NCBI RefSeq assembly: GCF_022267315.1
Contig: NZ_JAIKLE010000040.1
Span: 1 to 59,707 of the forward strand
Length of the DNA: 59,707 nt
Direction of reading: 5' to 3'
From: Maribellus maritimus
GTDB taxonomy: Bacteria; Bacteroidota; Bacteroidia; Bacteroidales; Prolixibacteraceae
The notes under the pieces are model-generated. The model was not told the origin of the DNA and did not search any database. It saw nothing but the letters and a program-made list of their open reading frames with translations. This document shows, in pieces, positions 24,671 to 34,286 of this stretch. Position 1 is the first letter of the stretch. Each line of letters opens with the position of its first letter. The position numbers and the translations under genes were made by a program.

Positions 24671-26438
24671 AATGAGAGTTAAGGCGCTGCGCCTGGAAAT
24701 GTTAAAACAAAATCTGGATGCATATTATATTTCGGGAACCGACCCGCATTCCAGCGAGTATTTACCAAACAGGTGGAAAACCCGTGAGTTTATTACCGGG
24801 TTTACCGGTTCTTTCGGAGTGGTTGTAATTACGCAGGAAGAAGCAGGTTTGTGGACAGATACACGCTATTTTTTGCAGGCAGAAGAGCAATTAAAAGGCT
24901 CGGGAATAAAGATGTTTAAACTGCGGGTTCCGAACGCTGTTTCTCCTGAAAACTGGCTTGCTAAAAAATTACCAGAAGGAAGTAAAGTCGGGATTGATGC
25001 TCAGTCGGTTACCGTAAACGGTTTCCGCTCTTTTGAAAATGTATTAGATGAAAAAGGTATAAATCTGGTAAAAACAAACGACCTTTTGGATAAAATCTGG
25101 GAGGAAAGGCCTGAAATTCCGGATGATAGTATTTTTGAACTCGAAATTAAATACGCAGGTCTTTCGAGGAAAGAGAAAAAGGATACAATCGTTGCTGAGC
25201 TAAAAAAATACAATGCAGATTACCATATTGTGTCCATGCTTGATGAACTGGCGTGGTTGTTTAATCTGCGCGGCTCTGATGTAAATTATAATCCGGTATT
25301 TACGGGGTATGCAGCCGTGGGCAAAACTGATATGATTCTTTTTGCTGATAAAAATAAAATGTCTGTTGAGCTTCAGCAACAATTGGAAAGAGAAAGAATT
25401 ACAGTAAATAGCTACGACGATTTTTTCCCCTGGCTTTCAGAACTTCGGAAAAAGAGTGTGTTTATCGATCCGTCAACCGCGAATTATTCTATTTGCGAAA
25501 CACTGGAAAAAAGTGGAAATGTGTTAGCAGAGGGAACTTCAATTACTGCACTTTTAAAAGCCCGGAAAAATAAAGTTGAACTCAAAGGATTTCGCCAGGC
25601 AATGATAAAAGATGGTGTCGCATTGGTCGAATTTCTTTTTTGGTTAAAGCAGAATATAGGAAAAGAGAAGATTACAGAATATTCTGTTGGTAGAAAGTTA
25701 GCCGAGTTTAGGGCAAAACAGCAGGATTTTAAAGGAGAAAGTTTTCCTCCAATTGTTGGATATAAAAGTCATGGTGCAATTGTCCATTTAAACGTAGGTC
25801 CGGATGATGCACTGCCGCTTGAACAGGATGGGGTTTTGCTCTTCGATTCAGGAGGTCAGTATCTGCAGGGAACGACTGATATTACCAGAACTGTCGCACT
25901 GGGTGAAATAACAGAACGCCAAAAGAAGGATTTTACCTTGGTATTAAAGGGAATGATTGGCCTGACGCTGGCTGTTTTTCCTGTAGGAACAAAAGGATGT
26001 CATCTTGATATTCTGGCCCGAAAAGCACTTTGGGAAAGCGGTATTAATTACGGGCACGGTACAGGGCATGGAGTAGGGCATTTTTTAAATGTTCATGAAG
26101 GACCGATGGCAATCAGGCAAGAGTTTAATGTAAATACAATCGATGCCGGAATGGTGCTTTCGAACGAGCCGGCAATGTACCGGGAAGGACAATACGGTAT
26201 ACGAACCGAGAATATGATTGTTTGCATTGAAAAGGAAGAAACAGAATTTGGGAAATTTTTGGGATTCGACACACTTACGCTCTGCCCGATTGATACCGGT
26301 TTAGTCGATATCAGTTTACTAACGCCGGAAGAAATTGATTGGATAAACGAGTATCACCAGCGGGTAAGAAAAGAATTATTACCTTTTATGGATGAATTAA
26401 TACAACCGTTTTTACTGGAAATTACCAAACCCGTTTAG
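24657..26438 (+). CDS. Aminopeptidase P family protein (Xaa-Pro aminopeptidase, long form)
   Basis: A 593-residue pita-bread metallopeptidase of the three-domain aminopeptidase P type. Two creatinase-like N-terminal domains (start RMRVKALRLEML; TGSFGVVVI) precede the catalytic domain from about 320. Metal ligands lie in LLFDSGGQYLQGTTDITRT, in the GHGTGHGVGHFLNVHEGP region and in the Glu of LSNEPAMY and of GIRTENMI. It removes N-terminal residues before proline. The start overlaps the Nudix gene by 14 nt. Its stop codon overlaps the convergent kinase stop. Confidence 0.9.
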   Translation: MNEIRMRVKALRLEMLKQNLDAYYISGTDPHSSEYLPNRWKTREFITGFTGSFGVVVITQEEAGLWTDTRYFLQAEEQLKGSGIKMFKLRVPNAVSPENWLAKKLPEGSKVGIDAQSVTVNGFRSFENVLDEKGINLVKTNDLLDKIWEERPEIPDDSIFELEIKYAGLSRKEKKDTIVAELKKYNADYHIVSMLDELAWLFNLRGSDVNYNPVFTGYAAVGKTDMILFADKNKMSVELQQQLERERITVNSYDDFFPWLSELRKKSVFIDPSTANYSICETLEKSGNVLAEGTSITALLKARKNKVELKGFRQAMIKDGVALVEFLFWLKQNIGKEKITEYSVGRKLAEFRAKQQDFKGESFPPIVGYKSHGAIVHLNVGPDDALPLEQDGVLLFDSGGQYLQGTTDITRTVALGEITERQKKDFTLVLKGMIGLTLAVFPVGTKGCHLDILARKALWESGINYGHGTGHGVGHFLNVHEGPMAIRQEFNVNTIDAGMVLSNEPAMYREGQYGIRTENMIVCIEKEETEFGKFLGFDTLTLCPIDTGLVDISLLTPEEIDWINEYHQRVRKELLPFMDELIQPFLLEITKPV

Positions 26439-27616
26439 TTTGTCTTAGGAAGAGTAATATAAAATTTACTCCCTGTTCCGGGACCACTTTCAACAAAAAT
26501 ATTACCCCTGTTTTTGATGATAAATTCTTTGCAAAGAATAAGGCCAAGTCCGGTCCCCTCTTCGTTAGCAGTACCAATGCGTTGGGTCTTTTCTGTAATG
26601 TCAAAAAGTTTTGAAAGAGTTTCTGCGTCTATTCCGATTCCGGAATCAGAGATACAGAATTGCCAGAATCTTCCGTTTTCAGAGGCGTTTATTTCAATTC
26701 TACCTTTTTGATTGGTAAATTTTATTGCATTGGATATCAGATTTCTAAAAACGGTAGAAATCATATTTCTATCTCCATGGCAAACGATTTCAACCGGAAC
26801 ATTATTGATCACTTCTATTTGTTTGCTGTCGGAATGTTTTGCGAGTACGCCAATATTTTCAAAGACTACCTCATGCGGAATAAATTCCGTTTGATTGACA
26901 ACAATTCTCCCGGTTTGCGCACGTGACCATTCAAGAAGATTTTGAATCAGGTTATAGGTGTTTTTTGAACTTGCATTTAAATCCTTTATAAATTCGATTT
27001 TGTTTTTGTCGTCAAAAATTTCCCAGTTTTGAACCAGTGCATCAGTAAGTCCCAATAGAGCATTAAAAGGTGTTTTTAAATCGTGGGCAATAATTGAGAA
27101 AAATTTGTCCTTCGAAGCGTTGGCGATACTAAGCTCCTGTGTTCTTAATTTTACCTTTTCTTCTAATGAAGAATTTAGTTTTTTTAATTCCTCATTTTGT
27201 TTTCTGATTTGGAGCTCCTGAAAAAAGCTTTTAATGGCTTCTCTTACTGTTAATACCAGATCGTCTTTATCCCATGGTTTTGCTATAAAACGGTAAAGCT
27301 GGGCGTTGTTTATTGCGTTTCCAATCCCCTCAATACTGGCCTGGCCTGTCAGTAAAATTTTTAGTGAACCGGGAGAAAGTTTATGGATCTCCTTTAATAA
27401 TTCGTCGCCTTTCATTCCTGGCATAATATAATCCGAAATTACTACCGGCACATGTATATTTTCTTCCTGAAGCTCCCTGAAAAATTCAAGCGCATCTTCA
27501 CCACTGTCTGAGGTTTCTATATCGTATTCGGTACCAAAGAAGTTATTTAGTTGCTCTTCAAGTGCATCAAGAATAATTTCTTCATCATCAATACACAAAA
27601 TAACTTGTTTACCCAT
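26435..27616 (-). CDS. Receiver domain - histidine kinase protein
   Basis: A 393-residue cytoplasmic protein with an N-terminal receiver (1-125; CIDDEEIILDALEE, phospho-Asp in VVISDYIMPGMKGDE, KPW at the end), a coiled coil (about 135-165), HisKA with His in IIAHDLKTPFNALLG, and HATPase (NLISNAIKFT, SGIGIDAE, GTGLGLIL). A kinase placed after a receiver suggests that phosphorylation of the receiver controls the kinase. It is the third gene of a phosphorelay operon, 5 nt after the stand-alone receiver. No output DNA-binding domain is present. Confidence 0.9.
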   Translation of the reverse strand: MGKQVILCIDDEEIILDALEEQLNNFFGTEYDIETSDSGEDALEFFRELQEENIHVPVVISDYIMPGMKGDELLKEIHKLSPGSLKILLTGQASIEGIGNAINNAQLYRFIAKPWDKDDLVLTVREAIKSFFQELQIRKQNEELKKLNSSLEEKVKLRTQELSIANASKDKFFSIIAHDLKTPFNALLGLTDALVQNWEIFDDKNKIEFIKDLNASSKNTYNLIQNLLEWSRAQTGRIVVNQTEFIPHEVVFENIGVLAKHSDSKQIEVINNVPVEIVCHGDRNMISTVFRNLISNAIKFTNQKGRIEINASENGRFWQFCISDSGIGIDAETLSKLFDITEKTQRIGTANEEGTGLGLILCKEFIIKNRGNIFVESGPGTGSKFYITLPKTN

Positions 27617-27621
27617 ATCTT

Positions 27622-28023
27622 TTATATTTCGTTATTTTCAGAAATTCCTTTTCGTATAATTTTTTCTAATTGTTCCTGCGTCCAGGGTTTACTTATATAG
27701 GCATATAACTCTGCATTTTGTTTTGCATTTTCTATTGCTTTGTTATCTGCTTGTCCGGTAAGCATTACTTTAATAATCGACGGGAATTTTTTATGCACCT
27801 CAATTAAAAATTCGTCTCCTTTTTTACCAGGCATCAACCAATCGGATACGATAACCATCACCTTAATTCCTTCTTCTGTAAGTTCTTCCAGTAAATCCAT
27901 TCCGTCTTCTGCATTTTCGGCATATTCATAAATAAACTCGTTACCAAACATATTTTCTATCTGCTCGCCTAAACTGTCCAGAATAATATTCTCATCATCC
28001 ACACAAACTATTGCTTTCTTCAT
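27622..28023 (-). CDS. Stand-alone response-regulator receiver protein
   Basis: A 133-residue receiver domain without output domain: acidic pair VDDEN, phospho-Asp in VIVSDWLMPGKKGDEFL, Thr/Lys in LTGQAD and ISKPW. It closely resembles the receiver of the next protein (LTGQA, LY-Y/F-I-KPW), indicating duplication. It probably shuttles phosphate between the PAS kinase upstream and the receiver-kinase downstream. It starts 12 nt after the PAS kinase gene. Confidence 0.9.
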   Translation of the reverse strand: MKKAIVCVDDENIILDSLGEQIENMFGNEFIYEYAENAEDGMDLLEELTEEGIKVMVIVSDWLMPGKKGDEFLIEVHKKFPSIIKVMLTGQADNKAIENAKQNAELYAYISKPWTQEQLEKIIRKGISENNEI

Positions 28024-28035
28024 TTTCTTTTTGAT

Positions 28036-29979
28036 TTAATCAACCGGAAGAGTTACGATAAAAGCAGCACCTTTTCCAACCTCACTTTCCAAATTCAATT
28101 CAGCATTATGTTTTTCAACTATTCTTTGCACTATGTCAAGACCGATTCCTGTGCCTTCACCCGATTTTTTTGTGGTAAAAAACGGCTCAAATATTTTTTC
28201 TCTTATTTCTTCCGGAATACCTTTCCCGGTATCTTTGATACTAACTTGCACATGTGTTTTAAGGTTTTTCACGGAAATGGTTAAAGTTCCATGATTTTCC
28301 ATCGCATGTATAGCATTGGAGATAAAATTAATCCAAACCTGCACGAGTTCATCAGGATAGCAGTTTACAAAAGGAATGTCGTCAAATTCCTTAACAACTT
28401 TAATTCCCTGCTTTAGTTGATTGTGCTGCAATGTAAGAACCGTTTCAATATTTTCAATTAAATCGGCCTTTTCCTTTTTGTCAGAATAATCTTTATGAAC
28501 AAACCGTTTCAGTGCAAAAACTACTTTTGATGCTTTGTCAACAGCCAGTTTAATGTTTTCCGCGTTTTTCCGGACAGAATAAATATCTTTTATCGATTTC
28601 AGTATAAACTCCGGATCTTCAACATCGAGCAGCGGAATAATTTTATCAACCTCTTCATAGAGATTTAAATATATGAGTATATCGGTAACAGTGTGCGGGT
28701 TTTCAATATTTGCCTTATCCAGTTTATTCCGAATTTCTTTTTTGTATTGCCTTTTCTGTTTGGATGTGAGTGCAGGTTTACTTTTTTCCATCAATCCCAT
28801 AATTCGCAGGAAAATAAGAAGTTCCTTTTTTGTGAGTTTTGTAAACAGTTTGTATAGGTTCTGCATCGAATTATCCAGCGAATTTGAAATGTTACTTACA
28901 GATGCGTTGATAGCACCAATTGGAGTATTTATTTCGTGTGCAATGCCTGCAATTAGGTTACCCAGCGCCCCCATTTTTTCAGACTGTACAAGTTGTGACT
29001 GGGTTTCCTTTAAATCTTCCAAAGTTCGCTCCAGCTCTTCTTTTGTTGCCGTTATTTCTTTTAGATTTTCTTTCAGTTCATCCTGGTGCGTTTTCAATTC
29101 CCTGTTTAGCTTTTTAAGCTCTGTTTCTTTTTTTCTGATCTGGGTTATGTCAACCTGCACACCAAGAACGCCTGTTATATTAAGATAATCTATTTTAAAC
29201 GGCTTTATTCTTGTGTTTACGATAAGGCCATCCTCTTTATTAAAATCGCCTTCTTCGTACGAAACTCCTTTGCCGCTATTAATAATTTCCTTTTCTCTCT
29301 TATGTTTTTTTTCAGCTTCCTTTTGAGGATAAAAATCGAAATCTGTTTTTCCGATTAGTTCTGTTGGTGTTAGTCCATAATTTTTCGCGACAGGTGTATT
29401 TGCAATAATAAATCGTCCATTCTTGTCTTTTAAAAATATCTTTTCAGGAATTTCGTTGATAATATTTAACAATAATTGTTCTCTTTTCTCAATCTCTTTT
29501 TTTAAACTTTCATTGTATTCGTTTATCTTGGTTAGTTCGTTCAGGTTTTGTCTTAACTCTTCTTCCTGTTTTTGTAAATTAATATTTTGCTTTTTTATTA
29601 TTTCTTCCTGATTTGAGCGCTCGGTAACGTCGTGGGCAACGCCTTCAATCGATTCAATTTCACCTTTATTATTACAAAGAGGAGATTCAGTTATTTCGAT
29701 AATTTTAACTTGTTTGTTTTTGGTAAGTAACTCAAGTTCAAATGTTTTTTGTTTTTCCCCACCAGCACTTTTTTTTAGTGTTTCGATTGTTTTTTTATTA
29801 CGTTCGCTGTTGGTCATGTGTTTAACAATTCCACCATACGCTTCTTCAACTGAATAACCGAGAACTTTTTCAACAGAAGGGCTTATATAAAGATATTTAC
29901 CTTCTAAATTGTGGGAGTAGAAAAAGTATTCGTTTTCGAGGCTTTCTATCAGTCTTTTGTATTTTTCCGAATTTTCCAT
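28036..29979 (-). CDS. PAS-domain sensor histidine kinase, cytoplasmic
   Basis: A 647-residue soluble kinase. Two PAS domains (about 5-125 and 170-285) are joined by coiled coils; the second has GKTDFDFYP and the DxT-R linker end. The kinase core has His in GIAHEINTPIGAI, a helical insertion of about 100 residues, then HATPase (FISNAIHAM, DTGKGIPEE, GTGIGLDI). There is no membrane segment, so the signal is intracellular, for example redox or a small ligand. It is the first gene of a three-gene operon that also has two receiver proteins. Confidence 0.9.
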   Translation of the reverse strand: MENSEKYKRLIESLENEYFFYSHNLEGKYLYISPSVEKVLGYSVEEAYGGIVKHMTNSERNKKTIETLKKSAGGEKQKTFELELLTKNKQVKIIEITESPLCNNKGEIESIEGVAHDVTERSNQEEIIKKQNINLQKQEEELRQNLNELTKINEYNESLKKEIEKREQLLLNIINEIPEKIFLKDKNGRFIIANTPVAKNYGLTPTELIGKTDFDFYPQKEAEKKHKREKEIINSGKGVSYEEGDFNKEDGLIVNTRIKPFKIDYLNITGVLGVQVDITQIRKKETELKKLNRELKTHQDELKENLKEITATKEELERTLEDLKETQSQLVQSEKMGALGNLIAGIAHEINTPIGAINASVSNISNSLDNSMQNLYKLFTKLTKKELLIFLRIMGLMEKSKPALTSKQKRQYKKEIRNKLDKANIENPHTVTDILIYLNLYEEVDKIIPLLDVEDPEFILKSIKDIYSVRKNAENIKLAVDKASKVVFALKRFVHKDYSDKKEKADLIENIETVLTLQHNQLKQGIKVVKEFDDIPFVNCYPDELVQVWINFISNAIHAMENHGTLTISVKNLKTHVQVSIKDTGKGIPEEIREKIFEPFFTTKKSGEGTGIGLDIVQRIVEKHNAELNLESEVGKGAAFIVTLPVD

Positions 29980-29990
29980 AAATCAAGTTT

Positions 29991-30014
29991 AATTCTAATT
30001 TATTACTTAGAATT
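29991..30014. promoter_or_regulatory. Inverted repeat in the leader of the PAS-kinase operon
   Basis: AATTCTAA-(8)-TTAGAATT is a perfect 8-bp stem located 11 nt upstream of the kinase start. It could be an operator or an mRNA hairpin over the initiation region. The remaining bases of the 130-nt gap (29980-30109) show no gene; the poly-A/T run at 30062-30072 is flanked by GTTGAAT/ATTCAAC and may end the symporter transcript. Confidence 0.35.
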
Positions 30015-30109
30015 TTTTATGGCAGCTAGTTCCTTTAAGTTTGTTAATATAGGTTGAATATATAAAAAAAAAGAAGATTCAACAGGTTCATTCCGATTTT
30101 GAAAAGGAT

Positions 30110-31441
30110 TTACTTCCTCTGCTTTTTTATTGTCGTTGAAAACAAGATGATTGTACTTATCAGAAAGGAAAAAATAATTATTATGTTCCCTGTTAGATCA
30201 TTAAAATAAGTATTGACTATTTTCCCGGTTAATGCGATTGTTCCGCCGGCAACAATTGCGGGAATTATTTGCTTGTTATCCACCTTAATTCTTAATAATC
30301 CGAATAAAGTTGGAACAGTAAAAGCCCCGGAAAACAATGTCAGGGCAAAAAGTAATGATTGTATAACTGAGTTTACAAACAAAGCAATAAAAATGCTTGT
30401 AACTCCCAGTATAATAACTAAAAGTCTCGTGAGTTTTATGGACGATTTCCCGCTTAGATCTCCGGTGGCAAGTTCTCCCAAAATAATCGAAGAGGTGAGC
30501 AAAGTAGTATCGGCTGATGACATGACAGCAGATAATAAAGCAGCAAGAAATAATCCATACATCCAACCGGGTAAAAGATGTTCTGCAAAATCAATAATAC
30601 CGGCTGATTCAACTGTGTTGGAATAAATTCCCAGGTAAGTGAGTGCAAATGACAAAGGAATAAGAATAAGCGCTACTGTAAGCACACTTTTTGAAGCCGT
30701 TTTTTCATCTTTTGCACAAAATAACCTGGAATAAATATCGGGGCCAACAACAAATGTTACGGAGTAGGTAAGAAGAAGTATTAAAAGATCAAAAGGTTTA
30801 AAGTTATTGTTAAAAAGCAAAGCGGGGGAGAAATGCTCTACTTCACCGGAAGTCGGGTGTTTAACCGCATAGAAAGTAATAAAAATTATCCCGGCTATTA
30901 TCAAAACCGATTGAATTGTATCAGTTTTAATGATGCTGTGCTGGCCACCAATTAAGGTATACACAATAAATACTACACCGGAAACGATGGCGGCCGGATA
31001 GTAGCTCACAATATGCAGTCCGTTTAAAATTTTTGCAGCAGCTATAATTTGTGCAGCCACTATTCCAAGCCATGCAACAGGAATAACAGCCGAAGCAATA
31101 ATTTCGGCTCTTTTTCCATAAAATTTACCCAGAAGTTCGGGGAGCGTATAATTTCCAAATCGTTTTACATATTTTGAAAGTGGAACGAGAAACAGTAAGC
31201 CGGAAGCTGCTGAAAACAGCAACCAAAGTGCAGCCCATCCGATTTGCTGCCCAAGCTCAATGGTTCCTAAAATTGCTGACCCTCCGAGAAGAGTTGCAAG
31301 CAAACTTCCGCTAACCGGAATAAAACCGGCTTTTTTTCCTGCAACATAATAATCGCCAGGGGTTTTTATCTTAAAAAAAGAAAATACCCCGATAACAATT
31401 AAAGCAAGAAAGTAAACTGCTATAATAATTTGTATCTGCAT
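30110..31441 (-). CDS. Sodium:solute symporter family transporter
   Basis: A 443-residue membrane protein with about 12-13 helices and the LeuT-like SSS fold. Marks are KTPGDYYVAGKKAGFIPVSGSLLATLLGGSA (TM1 region), GGQHSIIKTDTIQS, TFVVGPDIYSRLF and the sodium-site region LLSAVMSSADTTLLTSS. Length is slightly short of the family's usual 480-550. The substrate is unknown; it could be a carboxylate, sugar or amino acid. The PAS-kinase operon lies 130 nt downstream on the same strand. Divergent from the S9 peptidase. Confidence 0.88.
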   Translation of the reverse strand: MQIQIIIAVYFLALIVIGVFSFFKIKTPGDYYVAGKKAGFIPVSGSLLATLLGGSAILGTIELGQQIGWAALWLLFSAASGLLFLVPLSKYVKRFGNYTLPELLGKFYGKRAEIIASAVIPVAWLGIVAAQIIAAAKILNGLHIVSYYPAAIVSGVVFIVYTLIGGQHSIIKTDTIQSVLIIAGIIFITFYAVKHPTSGEVEHFSPALLFNNNFKPFDLLILLLTYSVTFVVGPDIYSRLFCAKDEKTASKSVLTVALILIPLSFALTYLGIYSNTVESAGIIDFAEHLLPGWMYGLFLAALLSAVMSSADTTLLTSSIILGELATGDLSGKSSIKLTRLLVIILGVTSIFIALFVNSVIQSLLFALTLFSGAFTVPTLFGLLRIKVDNKQIIPAIVAGGTIALTGKIVNTYFNDLTGNIIIIFSFLISTIILFSTTIKKQRK

Positions 31442-31515
31442 AATTTCAGATGGACAAATATCGGAATTTATGTTCCAATATCGTATTTTAGCCCTTCAAA
31501 TTAAAACAATGCGCT

Positions 31516-33624
31516 ATGAAAACTTTAATTTTTCCACTTTCACTGGTATTCTTATTTTTGTGGGCTTGTAATACAAAAGAAAAGATAATGCCACCTGTTG
31601 CCGATAAAAACCCAACAGAGTTAACCAACCACGGAGAAAGCCGAACTGATAATTACTTTTGGATGAATGACCGGGAAGATCCAAAGGTGATTGAGTACCT
31701 GGAAGCTGAAAATGCTTATACTGATGCGGTAATGGAACACACCAAACCCTTGCAGGAAAAGCTGTATGAAGAGATCAAATCGAAAATAAAACAGGAGGAC
31801 GAATCGGTGCCGTATAAAAAAAACGGTTATTATTATTATCAAAGAACGGTTCCTGAAAAAGAATACTATTTGTATTGCCGCAAAAAGGGCTCATTAGATA
31901 CTGACGAGGAAGTGGTGTTGGACGTAAACAAAATGGCCGAAGGTTATGATTTTTACCAGTTGGGAGGAGCCTCGGTTAGTCCCGATAATAAAATTGTTGC
32001 TTTTGGTGTTGATACCGTGAGCCGAAGGAAATACACCATTCATTTTAAGAACCTGGAAACAGGCGAAATATTTGATGATGCTATCCCTTTAACAACCGGG
32101 AGTTCCGTATGGGCAAACGACAATAAAACAGTGTATTATGTTTTAAAAGATGATGTGACACTACGCTCCGAAAAAATAATGAAACATATTCTGGGAACAC
32201 CGGTTGAAAATGATGTGGAAGTATTTTATGAAGAAGATGAAACATTTTCAACTTTTATTTATAAAACAAAATCGAATAAATATCTGATTATCGGGAGCGA
32301 GAGTACACTTACCTCGGAATATCGTTTTCTGGATGCAAACAATCCACGGGGAGAATTCAAAATCATCCAGCCACGAACAAGGGGATTGGAATACGCGGTC
32401 GATCATTTTGGCGACTATTTTTACATCCGTACAAATTTGAATGCTTTAAATTTTAAATTGGTAAGAACACCTGTAAGCGAAACAGAAAAGGAAAACTGGG
32501 AAGAAGTTATTCCGCATCGTAAAGATGTATATTTTTCCGATTTTGATATTTTTAAGGATGATCTTGTCGTTTCTGAACGAAAAGAAGGAATCACACAATT
32601 ACGGGTCATGCCCTGGAATGGTGATGAGTATTATATCGATTTTGATGAAGAAGTTTACACTGTAGGTTCAGATATAAACTATGATTTTGATACCGATATT
32701 TTTAGGTTTAGCTATAGTTCTTTAACAACACCCCATTCGGTTTTCGATTTCAATATGAAAAACAAAGAACGGAAGCTGTTGAAACAAACCGAGGTTTTGG
32801 GGGGATTTGACAAAGATGATTATGAGACCCGGCGTATTTATGCGACGGCAATGGACGGAACAAAGATTCCGATATCGCTGGTGTATAAAAAAGGATTGGA
32901 AAAAGACGGAACGAATCCGGCATTGATTTATGGTTACGGTTCGTATGGATATACAATTGATCCAACTTTCCGGCTTTCTATTTTACCCTTGCTTGACCGG
33001 GGATTTGTGTACGCCATAGCTCATATTCGCGGCGGACAAATTAACGGGCGTGCATGGTACGAAGACGGGAAGCTTTTAAACAAAATGAATACATTCACCG
33101 ATTTTAATGATTGTGCTCAATTTCTGATCGACGAAGGTTATACAAACTCCGATAAATTGTTTGCCAACGGCGGCAGTGCAGGAGGCCTTTTGATGGGAGC
33201 TGTTGTGAATCTTCGCCCTGATTTATACAAAGGTGTAATTGCCGATGTTCCTTTTGTTGACGTGGTAACAACCATGCTCGACGAAAGTATTCCACTTACT
33301 ACCAGTGAGTTTGATGAATGGGGGAATCCCAAAATTGAAAAGTATTATTATTATATGATGTCGTACTCTCCATACGACAATGTGGCAGAAAAAGATTACC
33401 CGGCAATGATGGTAACCACCGGATTACACGATTCGCAGGTTCAATATTGGGAGCCGACAAAATGGGTGGCTAAATTACGCGATTTAAAAACCGACGATAA
33501 TTTGTTAATTTTTCATGTGAACATGGATTATGGCCACGGAGGGGCGTCGGGGCGTTTTCAATGGATAGAAGATACCGCTTTGGAATACGCCTTTATTTTT
33601 GATCAGTTGGGGATGAACGAGTAA
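31516..33624 (+). CDS. S9 family oligopeptidase B-like lipoprotein
   Basis: A 702-residue serine peptidase with a lipoprotein signal (MKTLIFPLSLVFLFLWAC, lipid-linked Cys18). An N-terminal beta-propeller (about 60-410) precedes the hydrolase domain. The catalytic triad is Ser554 in GGSAGG, Asp639 in GLHDSQV and His674 in DYGHGG. It resembles protease II (oligopeptidase B), which cleaves short peptides after basic residues; SVKE-type acidic pocket residues were not checked. The lipid anchor places it in the periplasm, unlike the cytoplasmic enzyme of enterobacteria. The ECF sigma gene follows after 29 nt, but functional linkage is doubtful. Confidence 0.9.
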   Translation: MKTLIFPLSLVFLFLWACNTKEKIMPPVADKNPTELTNHGESRTDNYFWMNDREDPKVIEYLEAENAYTDAVMEHTKPLQEKLYEEIKSKIKQEDESVPYKKNGYYYYQRTVPEKEYYLYCRKKGSLDTDEEVVLDVNKMAEGYDFYQLGGASVSPDNKIVAFGVDTVSRRKYTIHFKNLETGEIFDDAIPLTTGSSVWANDNKTVYYVLKDDVTLRSEKIMKHILGTPVENDVEVFYEEDETFSTFIYKTKSNKYLIIGSESTLTSEYRFLDANNPRGEFKIIQPRTRGLEYAVDHFGDYFYIRTNLNALNFKLVRTPVSETEKENWEEVIPHRKDVYFSDFDIFKDDLVVSERKEGITQLRVMPWNGDEYYIDFDEEVYTVGSDINYDFDTDIFRFSYSSLTTPHSVFDFNMKNKERKLLKQTEVLGGFDKDDYETRRIYATAMDGTKIPISLVYKKGLEKDGTNPALIYGYGSYGYTIDPTFRLSILPLLDRGFVYAIAHIRGGQINGRAWYEDGKLLNKMNTFTDFNDCAQFLIDEGYTNSDKLFANGGSAGGLLMGAVVNLRPDLYKGVIADVPFVDVVTTMLDESIPLTTSEFDEWGNPKIEKYYYYMMSYSPYDNVAEKDYPAMMVTTGLHDSQVQYWEPTKWVAKLRDLKTDDNLLIFHVNMDYGHGGASGRFQWIEDTALEYAFIFDQLGMNE

Positions 33625-33653
33625 GAAAAGTTCCTCTTTGGCAGGGATTATTT

Positions 33654-34223
33654 ATGGACGAAGACAGAGAAAAATATAATTTAAAAGAGAGTCAAAGTGT
33701 ACTGTTGGAGCATATATTTCGGCAAATGTATGCTCCCCTTTTTTTTTATGCGCTCAAATTCGTGGAAAGTGAAGAGGTAGCTAAAGATCTGGTGCAAGAT
33801 GCTTTCCTCAACATATTGAAACAAAAGGAAAAAAAAATAGACAATTTAAAAGCTTTTTTATATCGTTCTGTAAGAAATAACTGTTTAAACTATCTGGAAC
33901 ATTTACGTGTTGAACGTGAGTTTAAAGCTGCTGAAATTGAACGTTCTGCCCGTGAAATTCAGTTCTACGATACGCATCAGACATTGGTGGAGAAAGAGTG
34001 GCAGCAAGGCTTAAAGAAAGCGGTAGATGAACTTCCTGATAAATATCGTATTCCTTTTAAAATGAGTCGTTTTGAGGAGTTGAAGAATAAAGAAATAGCA
34101 GAGAAACTTCATCTGCCTGTTCGCACTGTTGAAACCCAAATCTACAGAGCGATGGTTATTCTTCGCGAAAAATTCAAAAACAAAGTTTTAACTCTTTTTC
34201 TGGGATTTTTTTCAAAAAAATAA
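33654..34223 (+). CDS. ECF sigma-70 factor of the polysaccharide utilization locus
   Basis: A 189-residue ECF sigma: region 2 LVQDAFLNILKQ with VRNNCLNYLEHLR, and region 4 LPDKYRIPFKMSRFEELKNKEIAEKL followed by TVETQIYRAM. Together with FecR directly downstream it forms the trans-envelope switch that reports glycan uptake by SusC and turns on the susCD genes. ATG 33654 gives a normal length. Confidence 0.93.
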   Translation: MDEDREKYNLKESQSVLLEHIFRQMYAPLFFYALKFVESEEVAKDLVQDAFLNILKQKEKKIDNLKAFLYRSVRNNCLNYLEHLRVEREFKAAEIERSAREIQFYDTHQTLVEKEWQQGLKKAVDELPDKYRIPFKMSRFEELKNKEIAEKLHLPVRTVETQIYRAMVILREKFKNKVLTLFLGFFSKK

Positions 34224-34286
34224 AAAATCGCTTCGTTTTGACGTAGTTTTATGCAATCGATTGTCATAATATAAACAACTACCGGA

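Noticed and set aside
28673..29188. 171-codon plus-strand open frame
   Set aside because: It is antisense to the PAS kinase; the Ser/Phe-rich composition is what the reverse strand of a Lys/Glu-rich coiled-coil gene gives.
30213..30626. 137-codon plus-strand open frame
   Set aside because: It is antisense to the sodium:solute symporter gene, with no family resemblance.
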